Part shown: positions 36,386-44,974 of the stretch, piece by piece
Position numbering within the stretch: position 1 is the first letter of the stretch
How the letters are laid out: each line of letters starts with the position of its first letter
Source of the DNA: Bradyrhizobium sp. CIAT3101
GTDB lineage: Bacteria > Pseudomonadota > Alphaproteobacteria > Rhizobiales > Xanthobacteraceae
Length of the DNA: 64,000 bases
Assembly (NCBI RefSeq): GCF_029714945.1
Contig: NZ_CP121634.1
Coordinates: forward strand, 5,229,001-5,293,000
Direction of reading: 5' to 3'
Position numbers and translations under genes: made by a program
Notes under the pieces: model-generated
What the model was told of the DNA's origin: nothing
Seen by the model: only the letters and a program-made list of their open reading frames with translations
Databases searched by the model: none

Positions 36386-37078
36386 TCATTCCTGCTTCAT
36401 GAACGCCGTGACGTGCAGACGACGGCGGATGTGCATGCCCTGGCGCTGATAGAGCGCGATGGCGGACGTGTTGTGGGAGAATACGTGCAGGAACGGAATC
36501 TCGCCGCGCGCCTCGATCTGGCGCGCGACCGCGGCGAGCAGCGCCTGCGCATAGCCGCGCCCGCGATAGTCGGGATGAACGCAGACCGCGGTCATCTCGA
36601 CGAACTTCCCCGGCTTCATCCGCTCGCCCGTCATCGCGACCAGCTCGCCGTCGACGCGAATGCCGAGGAACGTACCGAGCTCATGCGTTCGCAATGCAAA
36701 CGGCCCGGGCTTGGTCAGCGCCGTCAGCGCCATCATCGCGGGAACGTCGGCCGCACCAAGCGTGACGATCTCGGCATCGCGCAACGGGCTATCCGCGGGC
36801 GAGCCGATCATCTGCTCGCCGGTTTCGGCCAACACGACCTTGAAGCCCGCGGGAACATCGACCGTATCAGGCGTGAACAGCGCGGCAACTTGTGAGCCGG
36901 ACATGAGATCACCGAGCGCGGCAAAGCTTGCCGCCGACATGTCGACCATGTCGGCGAACGGCGTCATGTCCAGGGGATAGCGCAGCGCGCGCGGCCCGCC
37001 TTCGGCCAGATGCCGATGGCTCGTCGTCAGTGCGCTCCAGATCGGACGGTCCAGGAGCCGCACATCGCTGTCGGACAC
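36386..37078 (-). CDS. GNAT family N-acetyltransferase
   Basis: A 230-residue protein with a C-terminal GNAT (FR47-like) fold: VEMTAVCVHPDYRGRGYAQALLAAV contains the pyrophosphate-binding Arg/Gly loop, and HVFSHNTSAIALYQRQGM the last strand-helix. The first 100 residues form an additional N-terminal part. GTG 37078 lies four bases after the stop of the Lin0512 gene, so both follow the chloride channel in one transcript. The acceptor substrate is unknown. Confidence 0.9.
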   Translation of the reverse strand: MSDSDVRLLDRPIWSALTTSHRHLAEGGPRALRYPLDMTPFADMVDMSAASFAALGDLMSGSQVAALFTPDTVDVPAGFKVVLAETGEQMIGSPADSPLRDAEIVTLGAADVPAMMALTALTKPGPFALRTHELGTFLGIRVDGELVAMTGERMKPGKFVEMTAVCVHPDYRGRGYAQALLAAVARQIEARGEIPFLHVFSHNTSAIALYQRQGMHIRRRLHVTAFMKQE

Positions 37079-37082
37079 CGGC

Positions 37083-37430
37083 CTAGTCCTTGTCGAAGCT
37101 GACGATGACGGCGGCGTTGGCGATCAGGATGGGATCATTGGCCACTTCCGTGGCCGAGGGAATCTCCAGCCCGCCCTTGACCGCGGTGACGGTCACGGTG
37201 CCGTAGGGAAGCTCCTTCGCGACCGCCTCCTTGTCGACGGCCTCGGGATTGGGCACGCCGATGGTGACGTCGACGAACATGTCGTTCGCGGTCTTGTCGA
37301 TCATCCGGAAGAAGCCGAGGCTCGAGTGCCGGATCGCATCCGACACCGCCCGCTTCGCTGCCTTGGTGGCGTCCCTGCCGTGAACGTCGACGCCCATGCC
37401 CATCTCGGTGATACAGCGAACGCGAGTCAT
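37083..37430 (-). CDS. Lin0512 family protein
   Basis: A 115-residue protein of the Lin0512 family, widespread but without known function. It reads MGMGVDVHGRDATKAAKRAV, then VDVTIGVPNPEAVDKEAV and VANDPILIANAAVIVSFDKD. ATG 37430 has AGGA six bases upstream, better than ATG 37436 which touches it. It lies between the ClC gene and the GNAT gene, all in one direction. Confidence 0.85.
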   Translation of the reverse strand: MTRVRCITEMGMGVDVHGRDATKAAKRAVSDAIRHSSLGFFRMIDKTANDMFVDVTIGVPNPEAVDKEAVAKELPYGTVTVTAVKGGLEIPSATEVANDPILIANAAVIVSFDKD

Positions 37431-37454
37431 GTTCATTCCTGCCGGTGCTGGAGT

Positions 37455-39281
37455 TCAGAGGGGCTGACCTTCCGCGATCCGCGCCTCCGGCACAAGCGCC
37501 TTTTCGCGCAGGAAATATGCGTTGCGGTCCTCCTCCTGCGCGTTCACGACCGCGCGAATTCTCAGCAAATCCTTGCGAGCGACCAGGCCGACCACGCGAT
37601 GGCTGGCGCGATCGACCACCGGCAGGCGCCCGAGGTCGGAGGCGACCATGAGATCGGCGACCCGCCCCAGCACGTCGTCGGGATGCGCCACCACGACCGA
37701 AGTATCCGACACGACGTCGTCGAGCGTCGCCGCCTGATGATCACCCTCGGTGCGCCAGCGCAGCACGTCGGCGCGGGTCACCATGCCGTTCAGCCGTCCA
37801 TCGGCGGCGACGACGGGATAGGATTTGTGACGGCGCTGATCCGAGGTGAAGAAAGCAACCGCCGCATCGATGGACATGTCGACCGGCAGCGTGTCGACCT
37901 TGGTGACCATGACATCGGCCGTGCGCATCAGCTCGAACGGATCGATCGCGTATTCGCGCGTGATGTGCTGGCCGCGGCGCGCGATCTTCTCGGTCAGGAT
38001 CGAGCGCTTGAGCAACAGCACGGTGACGGCGTGCGCCGCGCCGGTCGCCGCCAGTAGCGGCAGCAGCATGTCGATATTGCCGGTCAGCTCGATCGCGAAC
38101 ATCACGCCGGTGAGCGGCGAGCGCATCGTACCGCCCATCATCGCGGCCATGCCGACCAGCGCCCAGAATGATGCGCCACCGGGCAGCACCAGTCCCTCCA
38201 ACCAGCCGGCCGTGCCGCCGAGGATCAGCAGCGGCGCCAGCACGCCGCCCGAGGTACCCGAGCTGAGCGCGATCACCCAGATCGCGGACTTCACCAGCAG
38301 CAGCCGGATCGCCTCGTCGCGCACCATGTGACCGGACAACAGATCGGCAATGACGTCGTAGCCGACGCCGAGCGCGCGGGGATCAATCAGCCCGCCAAGG
38401 CCGACGACGAGGCCGCCGAGCATCGGCCACCACATCCAGTGCACCGGCAGATGGTCGAACAGGTCTTCGATCGCGTAGAGCAGCCGCGTCATCAGCCCGG
38501 ATTGCAGGCCGGCGACGATGCCGACGCCGATCGCAGCCACGAGGCCCCACCAGGGCAGATCCGGCCGCTCCGCGAACGGAAACAGCGGTCCGGTCCCGAA
38601 CAGCAGCGGGCGCCACGCCGCCGAGATCACCGCCCCCGTCACCACAGGCAGGAAGCTGCGCGGCTTCCATTCGAACAGCAGCAGCTCGACCGCGAGCAGC
38701 ACCGCCGCGATCGGCGTGCCGAAGATCGCCGTCATGCCGGCGGCCGCGCCCGCGACCAGCAGCGTCTTGCGCTCGGCGGCGGTTAGATGAAAGCACTGGG
38801 CGAAGATCGATCCGATCGCGCCGCCCGTCATGATGATCGGTCCCTCGGCGCCGAACGGACCGCCGCTGCCGATCGACACCGCGGAGGACAACGGCTTCAG
38901 TATCGCGACCTTCGGCTGCATGCGGCTGCCACCGATCAGGATCGCCTCGATCGCCTCGGGAATACCGTGGCCGCGGATCTTCTCCGAGCCGAACCGCGCC
39001 ATCAACCCGATCACGAGACCGCCCAGCGCCGGCGCCAGCACCATCCAGATCCCCGGATGGGCATTGGCCAGCGAGACATTCTCGGCGCTGACATGGCCGA
39101 ACCAGACCAGATTGGTCACCAGCGCGATCAGCTTCAGCAGCACCCAGGCGGCCCCGGCACTGATGCTGCCGACCAGCAGCGCCATGCCGATCAGGACCAG
39201 CACGCGGCGGTCGGCGGTAAAATCTCCGGGCTTGCCGCGAGGCCGCGGGAGGCCGCCGGTCATGTCGGGGGTCTGGCGCAT
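37455..39281 (-). CDS. ClC-type chloride channel/transporter with CBS pair
   Basis: A 608-residue ClC protein with about 16 membrane helices followed by two CBS domains (about 440-580). Conserved selectivity stretches are GHGIPEAIEA, GPFGAEGPIIMTGG (the gating Glu is kept) and SGTSGGVLAPLLIL. The CBS pair may bind adenine nucleotides. ATG 39281 is preferred to upstream starts. A perfect palindrome lies about 40 bases before the start. It heads an operon with the Lin0512 and GNAT genes. Confidence 0.93.
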   Translation of the reverse strand: MRQTPDMTGGLPRPRGKPGDFTADRRVLVLIGMALLVGSISAGAAWVLLKLIALVTNLVWFGHVSAENVSLANAHPGIWMVLAPALGGLVIGLMARFGSEKIRGHGIPEAIEAILIGGSRMQPKVAILKPLSSAVSIGSGGPFGAEGPIIMTGGAIGSIFAQCFHLTAAERKTLLVAGAAAGMTAIFGTPIAAVLLAVELLLFEWKPRSFLPVVTGAVISAAWRPLLFGTGPLFPFAERPDLPWWGLVAAIGVGIVAGLQSGLMTRLLYAIEDLFDHLPVHWMWWPMLGGLVVGLGGLIDPRALGVGYDVIADLLSGHMVRDEAIRLLLVKSAIWVIALSSGTSGGVLAPLLILGGTAGWLEGLVLPGGASFWALVGMAAMMGGTMRSPLTGVMFAIELTGNIDMLLPLLAATGAAHAVTVLLLKRSILTEKIARRGQHITREYAIDPFELMRTADVMVTKVDTLPVDMSIDAAVAFFTSDQRRHKSYPVVAADGRLNGMVTRADVLRWRTEGDHQAATLDDVVSDTSVVVAHPDDVLGRVADLMVASDLGRLPVVDRASHRVVGLVARKDLLRIRAVVNAQEEDRNAYFLREKALVPEARIAEGQPL

Positions 39282-39318
39282 GGATGTCTCTTGTCGGGAG
39301 GATGCTTCGCGCCTGCCA

Positions 39319-39339
39319 ATATATCGTAGAACGATATAT
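39319..39339 (-). promoter_or_regulatory. Perfect palindrome in ClC promoter
   Basis: ATATATCGT (39319-39327) and ACGATATAT (39331-39339) are perfect inverted arms around three bases, 38 bases upstream of the ClC start. The half-site core TATCGT also occurs in the padR operator at 42587-42604. It could be the operator of a local regulator, possibly the PadR protein. Confidence 0.55.
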
Positions 39340-39389
39340 ATCAAGGAATGGCTGGTATGATCCTCCCGGCAACTTTCGAGAATTTTCTC

Positions 39390-41045
39390 CTATTTCTGCC
39401 GCGCGCGCAGCTCGTCGACCAGCACCCGCACGTTCTCCGAATAATCGATCGGAATCACGACCAAATGCACGCCGCCCTCCTTGAAGGCGGCATCGAGCGT
39501 CGGACCGAAGCTGTCGATACTGGCGATGCGGTGGCCCTTGGCGCCATAGGCCTTGGCGTAAAGCGCAAAGTCGGGATTGCCGAAGGTCATGCCGTAATCG
39601 GCGAAATGGTCGACGGCCTGTTTCCAGCGGATCATGCCGTAGGCGTTGTCCTCCAGCACCAGCACGACCAGATTGAGCTTGAGGCGGACGGCGGTTTCCA
39701 TCTCCTGGCTGTTCATCATGAAGCCGCCGTCGCCGGCGACCGCGAGCACGCGGCGATCGGGATAAAGCATCGCGGCCATCATCGCCGACGGCAGGCCGGC
39801 CCCCATCGTCGCCAGCGCGTTGTCGAGCAGCAGCGTGTTGGCGACGCGGGTTCGGTAGTTGCGCGCGAACCAGATCTTGTACATGCCGTTGTCGAGCGCG
39901 ACGATGCCGTTCTCGGGGATGACCTGGCGGATGTCGTGCACGATGCGCTGCGGCGTCGGCGGCCAGCGCGTCTCGGTGGCGCGGTCGGCGATGTGGTTGA
40001 GGATCTCCTCGCGCAACGGCAGCAGCGCCGCTGCCTGGGGCAGCTTGCCCTCGAGCCGGTCGGCCAGGAGCTCCAGGCTCGGGCCGACGTCGCCAATGAC
40101 CTCGGCGTCGGGAAAATAGACCAGCTCGACGCTCGCCGACGTGTAGCTGACGTGAATGACCTTCGGGCCCGACGGCCCCATGATGAAGGGCGGCTTCTCG
40201 ATCGGATCATGGCCGATCGCCACGATCAGGTCGGCGGCGTCGATCGCATCATGGACATAGTCGCGCTCTGACAGCGCCGCGGTGCCCATGTAGAGATTGG
40301 TGCCGCCGGGCACGGTGCCCTTCCCCATCTGCGTCGTGAAGAAGGGAATGCCGGTCCGCCGCACGAAGCTGGCGATGCCGTGGGTCGAGTGCGGCCGGCT
40401 GGTCGCAGCGCCCATCATCACCAGCGGGCGCTTGGCGGCCAGGATCATCTCGGCGGCACGGTCGAGCGCAGCGCGGTGCGCAACGGGGATTTCGATCGGA
40501 TGAATCGGAATCACCGGGGTAGCAGCCACCTCATCACCCGCGATGTCCTCGGGCAATTCCAGATGCACCGGACCCGGCCGCTCCTCCATCGCCACCCGGA
40601 AGGCATCGCGGACCACGGTCGGGATCGAGGAGGCGCTGACGATCTGCCGCGACAGTTTCGTCAGCGGCTTCATGGTCGCAACCACGTCCACGATCTGGAA
40701 GCGTGCCTGCCGGCTGCTCATGATCGGCTTCTGCCCGGTGATGAGGATCATCGGCATCCCGCCGAGATGCGCATAGGCGGCACCGGTCGACAGGTTGAGC
40801 GCGCCCGGGCCAAGCGTGGAGAGGCAGACGCCGGGCTTGCCGGTCAACCGGCCGTGGGTCGCTGCCATGAAGGCGGCCGCTTGCTCATGGCGGGTCAGGA
40901 CCAGCTCGATCTTCGAGGTGCGCAGCGATTCGACGAGGTCGAGGTTTTCCTCGCCGGGCACACCAAAAATTCGGTCGACGCCTTCGTTCTCGAGCGCCGC
41001 GACGAACAGGTCCGATCCTTTGACTTTGCGTTCCTGCTCGCTCAT
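39390..41045 (-). CDS. TPP-dependent acetolactate synthase-like enzyme
   Basis: A 551-residue thiamine-diphosphate enzyme of the acetolactate synthase large-subunit family. The active-site Glu lies in FGVPGEENLDLV, the PYR-domain continues with LSTLGPGALNLSTGAAYAHL, and the TPP motif GDGGFMMNSQEMETAVRLKLN is in the PP domain. There is no regulatory small-subunit gene beside it, which suggests a catabolic acetolactate synthase or a related decarboxylase rather than the valine pathway enzyme. ATG 41045 (MSEQERKVKGSDLF) is preferred to 41081. Confidence 0.88.
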   Translation of the reverse strand: MSEQERKVKGSDLFVAALENEGVDRIFGVPGEENLDLVESLRTSKIELVLTRHEQAAAFMAATHGRLTGKPGVCLSTLGPGALNLSTGAAYAHLGGMPMILITGQKPIMSSRQARFQIVDVVATMKPLTKLSRQIVSASSIPTVVRDAFRVAMEERPGPVHLELPEDIAGDEVAATPVIPIHPIEIPVAHRAALDRAAEMILAAKRPLVMMGAATSRPHSTHGIASFVRRTGIPFFTTQMGKGTVPGGTNLYMGTAALSERDYVHDAIDAADLIVAIGHDPIEKPPFIMGPSGPKVIHVSYTSASVELVYFPDAEVIGDVGPSLELLADRLEGKLPQAAALLPLREEILNHIADRATETRWPPTPQRIVHDIRQVIPENGIVALDNGMYKIWFARNYRTRVANTLLLDNALATMGAGLPSAMMAAMLYPDRRVLAVAGDGGFMMNSQEMETAVRLKLNLVVLVLEDNAYGMIRWKQAVDHFADYGMTFGNPDFALYAKAYGAKGHRIASIDSFGPTLDAAFKEGGVHLVVIPIDYSENVRVLVDELRARQK

Positions 41046-41186
41046 GTCGCCTCTCCAGTGACGATGTCCGCTCCTGCACACCGCAGGAACTCGGCACGCA
41101 TCGTAACGGCGTGGCGTTCAGGCACAACTCACAATGCAGCTGGCTTGCCAGGGCGCACGAATTTTCTTCGTATCCATCGCTCTCAT

Positions 41187-41247
41187 GGCGCAGCAACGCC
41201 TCTTGGCGTTGCTGCGCCCGTGGCACGAGACCATCGTTCAACGATGG
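41187..41247. repeat. Two tandem strong hairpins
   Basis: A 14-bp perfect stem (41187-41200 with 41205-41218, four-base loop) is followed by a 7-bp stem, CCATCGT (41231-41237) with ACGATGG (41241-41247). They lie 34-90 bases after the stop of the methyltransferase gene. No T-run follows on the minus strand, so this is a decay barrier or a family of intergenic repeat rather than a simple terminator. Confidence 0.6.
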
Positions 41248-41280
41248 CACACCAACGGAAGGTATTGTGGGCGGAGGACC

Positions 41281-41925
41281 TCACTTCACCTTCAGGCTTA
41301 GCTCCGTGCCGCCCTTGAGCGGCAGCGTCATCGACACGAAGCCGTTTTTGGGATCGCGGATGAAGGCGAGATAATCGGGTTCGGCATTGTCGTTCATGAC
41401 ATAGCCGCCGACGAGCAGCTGCGGCGCAACGATCTCGATCACTTCACGGGCGAGCGAGGGACCACCCTCGCCCGGCCATCCGTCGATCAGGACGAAATCG
41501 ACGGGGCCTCCGAGATCGCGCAGCGTCGTGCGGGCGTCGCCTTCGCGGATCTCGGCATAGTCGGCCAACCCCGCCTCAGCGAGGTTACGCCTGGCGGCCT
41601 CGACCTTGGCCGGCACGATCTCCGAGCCGATCACCTTCCCGCCGCCATTGTCGCGCAAGGCGGCGGCGAAATAGAGCGTCGACATGCCGACCGAGGTCGC
41701 GAACTCCGCCACGCGTGTGGCGCGCAGGCCGCGGCACAGCAGGTAGATCAGCTCGCCTTGCTCGGGATGGATCGAAAAGCCCTGCTCGGCATAGGCGTGG
41801 GGATCGCGGCTGTTGAAAGAGCTGCGCGGTCCGCCGCCGGAGGGCCGCTGCCGCGCGCCCTGCAGGCGCGCGATCACGGCGTTGACGCGCGGATCCCGGA
41901 TCGGGCTGTGCGGTTGATCAGTCAT
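41281..41925 (-). CDS. Class I SAM-dependent (O-)methyltransferase
   Basis: A 214-residue methyltransferase of the class I SAM fold, close to O-methyltransferase family 3. The SAM motif I reads VAEFATSVGMSTLYFAAAL, followed by GSEIVPAKVEAARRNL and the acidic VDFVLIDGWPGEGG. The substrate is unknown. It starts 15 bases after the stop of the padR gene and is probably in the same transcript, making it the likeliest target of that regulator. Confidence 0.9.
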   Translation of the reverse strand: MTDQPHSPIRDPRVNAVIARLQGARQRPSGGGPRSSFNSRDPHAYAEQGFSIHPEQGELIYLLCRGLRATRVAEFATSVGMSTLYFAAALRDNGGGKVIGSEIVPAKVEAARRNLAEAGLADYAEIREGDARTTLRDLGGPVDFVLIDGWPGEGGPSLAREVIEIVAPQLLVGGYVMNDNAEPDYLAFIRDPKNGFVSMTLPLKGGTELSLKVK

Positions 41926-41940
41926 GTCCCGCTTTCCTCG

Positions 41941-42567
41941 TCACTTGCCGAGAATTTCCGCGGCTGCACGCTCCAGGATGCCGGCGATGCGACGCGCCTC
42001 GGCGGAGTCGCTGCCGTGCCTGGAACGCAGCGCGCGCTTGAGGTTGTGGCGGGCCCGATGCAGCTCGTCGGAGGCATCGGCATCGAGATCGCTGACGCCG
42101 GCAAAGGCCTCGCGCACCTCGTCCATGCGGCGCCCGATCCGTGACAGCGCCTGGAGGATCGCATCAGCGGTCCCACGCTGCTCGGCGAGATAGGCCTCAC
42201 CCTGCGGCGTGATGCTGTAGAGTTTTCTGCCGCCATCCTGGGCGACGCTGGTGTGGCCGACCTCCTCGAGATAGATCAGCGCCGGATAGATCACGCCGGG
42301 GCTCGGCGTATAAAACCCCTCCGAACGCTCCTCGATGATCTTGATCAGCTCGTAGCCATGCGCGGGCTTTTCGGCGAGCAGCGCCAGGATCACGAGCTGA
42401 AGGTCCTGCGAGGACAGCCGCCGTGCGCCCGGAAACTCGTCGCCGCCGCGCCCGAAAAAGCCATGCCCGCCGCGGCCGAAGCGATGCCGCCCGCCGTGCC
42501 GGCCCACGGCGAAATGAGCGAAGTGCCCGAAGTGAAAGTCTCTGTGGTCTCGGTGTTTGCCAAACAT
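41941..42567 (-). CDS. PadR family regulator with His-rich N-terminus
   Basis: A 208-residue PadR-type repressor. The winged-helix domain (about 50-125) reads LVILALLAEKPAHGYELIK, then TPSPGVIYPALIYLEEVG. The first 40 residues hold eight His (5, 8, 12, 15, 18, 24, 28, 35) among Phe and Gly and look like a metal-binding extension, as in the iron/nickel-responsive YqjI of Escherichia coli. The C-terminal half is helical. A direct repeat overlaps its start codon and suggests autoregulation. It precedes a methyltransferase gene. Confidence 0.88.
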   Translation of the reverse strand: MFGKHRDHRDFHFGHFAHFAVGRHGGRHRFGRGGHGFFGRGGDEFPGARRLSSQDLQLVILALLAEKPAHGYELIKIIEERSEGFYTPSPGVIYPALIYLEEVGHTSVAQDGGRKLYSITPQGEAYLAEQRGTADAILQALSRIGRRMDEVREAFAGVSDLDADASDELHRARHNLKRALRSRHGSDSAEARRIAGILERAAAEILGK

Positions 42568-42604
42568 ATCTTACGTCTCCTTCTCAAAACATATCTTACG
42601 ATAT
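42562..42604 (-). promoter_or_regulatory. PadR operator candidates overlapping start codon
   Basis: AAACATATCTTACG occurs twice exactly, at 42562-42575 and 42587-42600, 25 bases apart. The first copy includes the start codon of the padR gene. The second extends to a palindrome ATATC-TTAC-GATAT (42591-42604). Binding of PadR dimers here would block both transcription start and ribosome access. Confidence 0.6.
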
Positions 42605-42677
42605 AGTTTGCGATAGTCGAGACGCAAATCACAGATCTGTGACCAATCGCTGGCCGGAAAGCCGCAACCGCCGGCCG

Positions 42678-43229
42678 CTACTCGGCAGCCTCGCTATGGG
42701 GAACGCCCTGCTCGACCTCGAGCTGGAGAATGTCGTTGAAGCGATTGAAGGCGCCGCACAGCGTGATGCGCCAGGTCAGTTCGACGATCTGCGCTTCCGA
42801 GAAGTGCATGCGCAGGCGGCCAAAGATCTCGTCGCGCGTCCTGTTCCAGTTGTTGGTGACGGCGATGGCGTATTCGACGACCAGCTTGTCGCGTTCATCG
42901 AGCTCGGGGTGATCCTTGTAGTCGATGAGGCGCGCGGCCCCCTCCTCCGACACACCCTGCACCGCGAGTTTTGGCGCGTGGTGGGAAACGCAGTAATCGC
43001 ACTTGTTGAGCAGCGACACCGTGACCAGCGCCAGCTCGAGATGGCGCTTCGAGATCATGCCTTCGCTGGCGAGATCGACCAGCAGCGACCACATGTGCTT
43101 GAAGATCGGCGCGCGATGCGCCATCACACCGGCCTGGTTCTCGAACGCACCATAGGTCGTCATCTTGTCCCACAGGGGGCGCAGTGCTTCCGGCAGATCG
43201 TCCCTGGTCTTGATCGAAACACGCGACAT
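42678..43229 (-). CDS. Carboxymuconolactone decarboxylase family protein
   Basis: A 183-residue CMD-family protein. Cys77, Cys80 and His84 in NKCDYCVSHHAP form the CxxC-H peroxidatic centre. It is longer than the AhpD-like protein at 33185-33526, with a C-terminal helix pair (RITLCGAFNRFNDILQLEVE). ATG 43229 is chosen; the frame is open far upstream but antisense to a clear gene. A role in hydroperoxide detoxification is inferred. Confidence 0.85.
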   Translation of the reverse strand: MSRVSIKTRDDLPEALRPLWDKMTTYGAFENQAGVMAHRAPIFKHMWSLLVDLASEGMISKRHLELALVTVSLLNKCDYCVSHHAPKLAVQGVSEEGAARLIDYKDHPELDERDKLVVEYAIAVTNNWNRTRDEIFGRLRMHFSEAQIVELTWRITLCGAFNRFNDILQLEVEQGVPHSEAAE

Positions 43230-43298
43230 GGCATTCCATCCTCGGTTGGAACATGCATGCTGCCACAAAGGTGCGCCGATGTCCGCTATTGCAATCGC

Positions 43299-43643
43299 AT
43301 GACTCCCAAGACCTTCGAGGCCCGTTGCCTGCGCCTGCCCGCTGCTACCAAAGTGGTGCAGTGGGAAGGCACCTCCGTGTTCAAGGTCGGCGGCAAGATG
43401 TTCGCGCTGAGCGGCGGCTTTACCGCAAGCTACATGTTCAAGACCGCTGATATGGCCTATGCGATGCTGATCGAGCACGGTGTCGCGCGGCCGGCGCCCT
43501 ATCTGGCACGGGCCAAATGGGTGCAGTTGGTGAGCAACAACGCGTTGGCGGATGCGGAACTGACGGCCTATCTCGCGCAGGCCCACGCCCTGATCGTGGC
43601 AAGGCTCACACGCAAATCGCGGAAGGCGCTGGGGCTGGACTAG
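43299..43643 (+). CDS. MmcQ/YjbR family protein
   Basis: A 114-residue protein of the MmcQ/YjbR family (CyaY-like fold), function unknown. Conserved are PAATKVVQWEGTSVFKVGGK, FKTADMAYAMLIE, APYLARAKWVQL and the C-terminal HALIVARLTRKSRKAL. It starts 69 bases after the divergent CMD gene. Its last four bases overlap the convergent lysR gene. A frame in another register spans 42423-43643 and includes it, but the ATG at 43299 gives the normal family length. Confidence 0.85.
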   Translation: MTPKTFEARCLRLPAATKVVQWEGTSVFKVGGKMFALSGGFTASYMFKTADMAYAMLIEHGVARPAPYLARAKWVQLVSNNALADAELTAYLAQAHALIVARLTRKSRKALGLD

Positions 43644-44533
43644 AGCTTGGCCTCGCCAAAAATGCGTCCCACCCAGTCGAGGAAGACGCGCAGGCGCAGC
43701 GTGAGCTGGCGGTTCTGCGGATAGAGCGCCGACAGCGGCGTCGGTGATGGTGGATGGTTCGGCAGCACTTCGACCAGCGCGCCGCGGGCGAGATCATCTT
43801 CGAAACGATAGCGCGGCGCCTGCGCCAGCCCGAAGCCGAGCCGAGCCAGATCCGCCATCGTGTCGGAATTGTTCACCCTGATCCGGCTCGGCAGCACGAT
43901 CTCGCGCAGGGCACCGCCCACGGAAAACTCGAGCGGCAGCACGTCGCCGGTTCGCGACGAGATGAAGCCGACCATCTGGTGGCCGTCGAGCGCATCCGGC
44001 GACGCGGGCGTGCCGTGCGCGGCGAGATAGGCGGGGCTCGCCACCGTCACCTCCGCGATCGAGCCGAGACGGCGCTGGATCATGCCGCTGTCTTCGGGCT
44101 GGCCGGACCGGATGACGCAGTCGACGCCCTCGCGCACGAGGTCGACGAGACGATCGCCCTGCCCGATCTGCAGCTCGATCAACGGATGGCGCGTCAAGAA
44201 TTCAGGCAGGTTCGGCAGAATGAAGGTACGCGTCAGCAGCGGATGCGCATCGAACCGCAACAGGCCGCGCGGCTGGGCGTCGCGCATCGCGCTCTCCGCC
44301 TCCTCGACCTCCGCCAGGATCGCGACGCAGCGGCGATAATACTCCTCGCCGTCGAGCGTCGGCGTGACATGTCGCGTGGTGCGTTCGAGCAGGCGCACGC
44401 CGAGATGCGCCTCGAGGCCGCGCAGGACTTCGCTTGCGGTGGAGCGCGGCAGGCCGAGATCGGCCGCAGCAGCGGTGAAACTTCGCCTTTCCACGAGGCG
44501 GACGAACAGGCGCATGGTCTCGAAGCGGTCCAT
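43640..44533 (-). CDS. LysR family transcriptional regulator
   Basis: A 297-residue LysR-type regulator. The helix-turn-helix (residues about 5-60) shows FVRLVERRSFTAAAADLGL and RSTASEVLRGLEAHLGVRLL, then the usual TTRHVTPTLDGE. The effector domain contains VDCVIRSGQPEDSGMIQRRL. Its start ATG 44533 lies divergent to the small gene at 44738. The usual target would be a divergent gene, here the 50-residue protein, or a distant one. Confidence 0.92.
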   Translation of the reverse strand: MDRFETMRLFVRLVERRSFTAAAADLGLPRSTASEVLRGLEAHLGVRLLERTTRHVTPTLDGEEYYRRCVAILAEVEEAESAMRDAQPRGLLRFDAHPLLTRTFILPNLPEFLTRHPLIELQIGQGDRLVDLVREGVDCVIRSGQPEDSGMIQRRLGSIAEVTVASPAYLAAHGTPASPDALDGHQMVGFISSRTGDVLPLEFSVGGALREIVLPSRIRVNNSDTMADLARLGFGLAQAPRYRFEDDLARGALVEVLPNHPPSPTPLSALYPQNRQLTLRLRVFLDWVGRIFGEAKL

Positions 44534-44737
44534 GGCCGATTGTTCAACATAGCCGCCAGGTGATGGCAAGAGCCGCGGGATGATCGCACGCGGAGCGATC
44601 GGCCGATCCCGGCACAGGCGGCCCGCGCGAAGCGCCGCCACTCTCCGCAACGTGATGATATGACGATCGTCCTCCTATTGGCGCGCTACTGCACCGCACC
44701 TAGCTAAGATGAAAGGTTCTTTCTGATGGAGATTTCC

Positions 44738-44890
44738 ATGGCCAAGCCCAACACCGCATCCACGAAAAACCATCGCTACGAATTCGTACACGACGACGAT
44801 ACCGACTTCGTCTCTTATCAACGGCGCCGCGACGACGGCCTCTGGCAGACCGTTGCGACGTGGATGATTCCGCAGGTGACCTGCATCTAG
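44738..44890 (+). CDS. Small acidic 50-residue protein
   Basis: A short gene of 50 codons. GGAG stands six bases before ATG 44738; the product MAKPNTASTKNHRYEFVHDD continues with a charged middle and ends in WQTVATWMIPQVTCI. It contains three Trp, counting the region after GLW, and ends in Cys-Ile. ATG 44726 in frame would add four residues. I recognise no family. Codon use resembles the neighbours, so it seems real. Confidence 0.6.
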   Translation: MAKPNTASTKNHRYEFVHDDDTDFVSYQRRRDDGLWQTVATWMIPQVTCI

Positions 44891-44974
44891 AATGCGGCGC
44901 GCTCGTCCTTGATACTTGCGTCGGAGGCGAACATCGCCTCCGACTTTGACATCAGATCCGGGTCGCGGTTTCGA

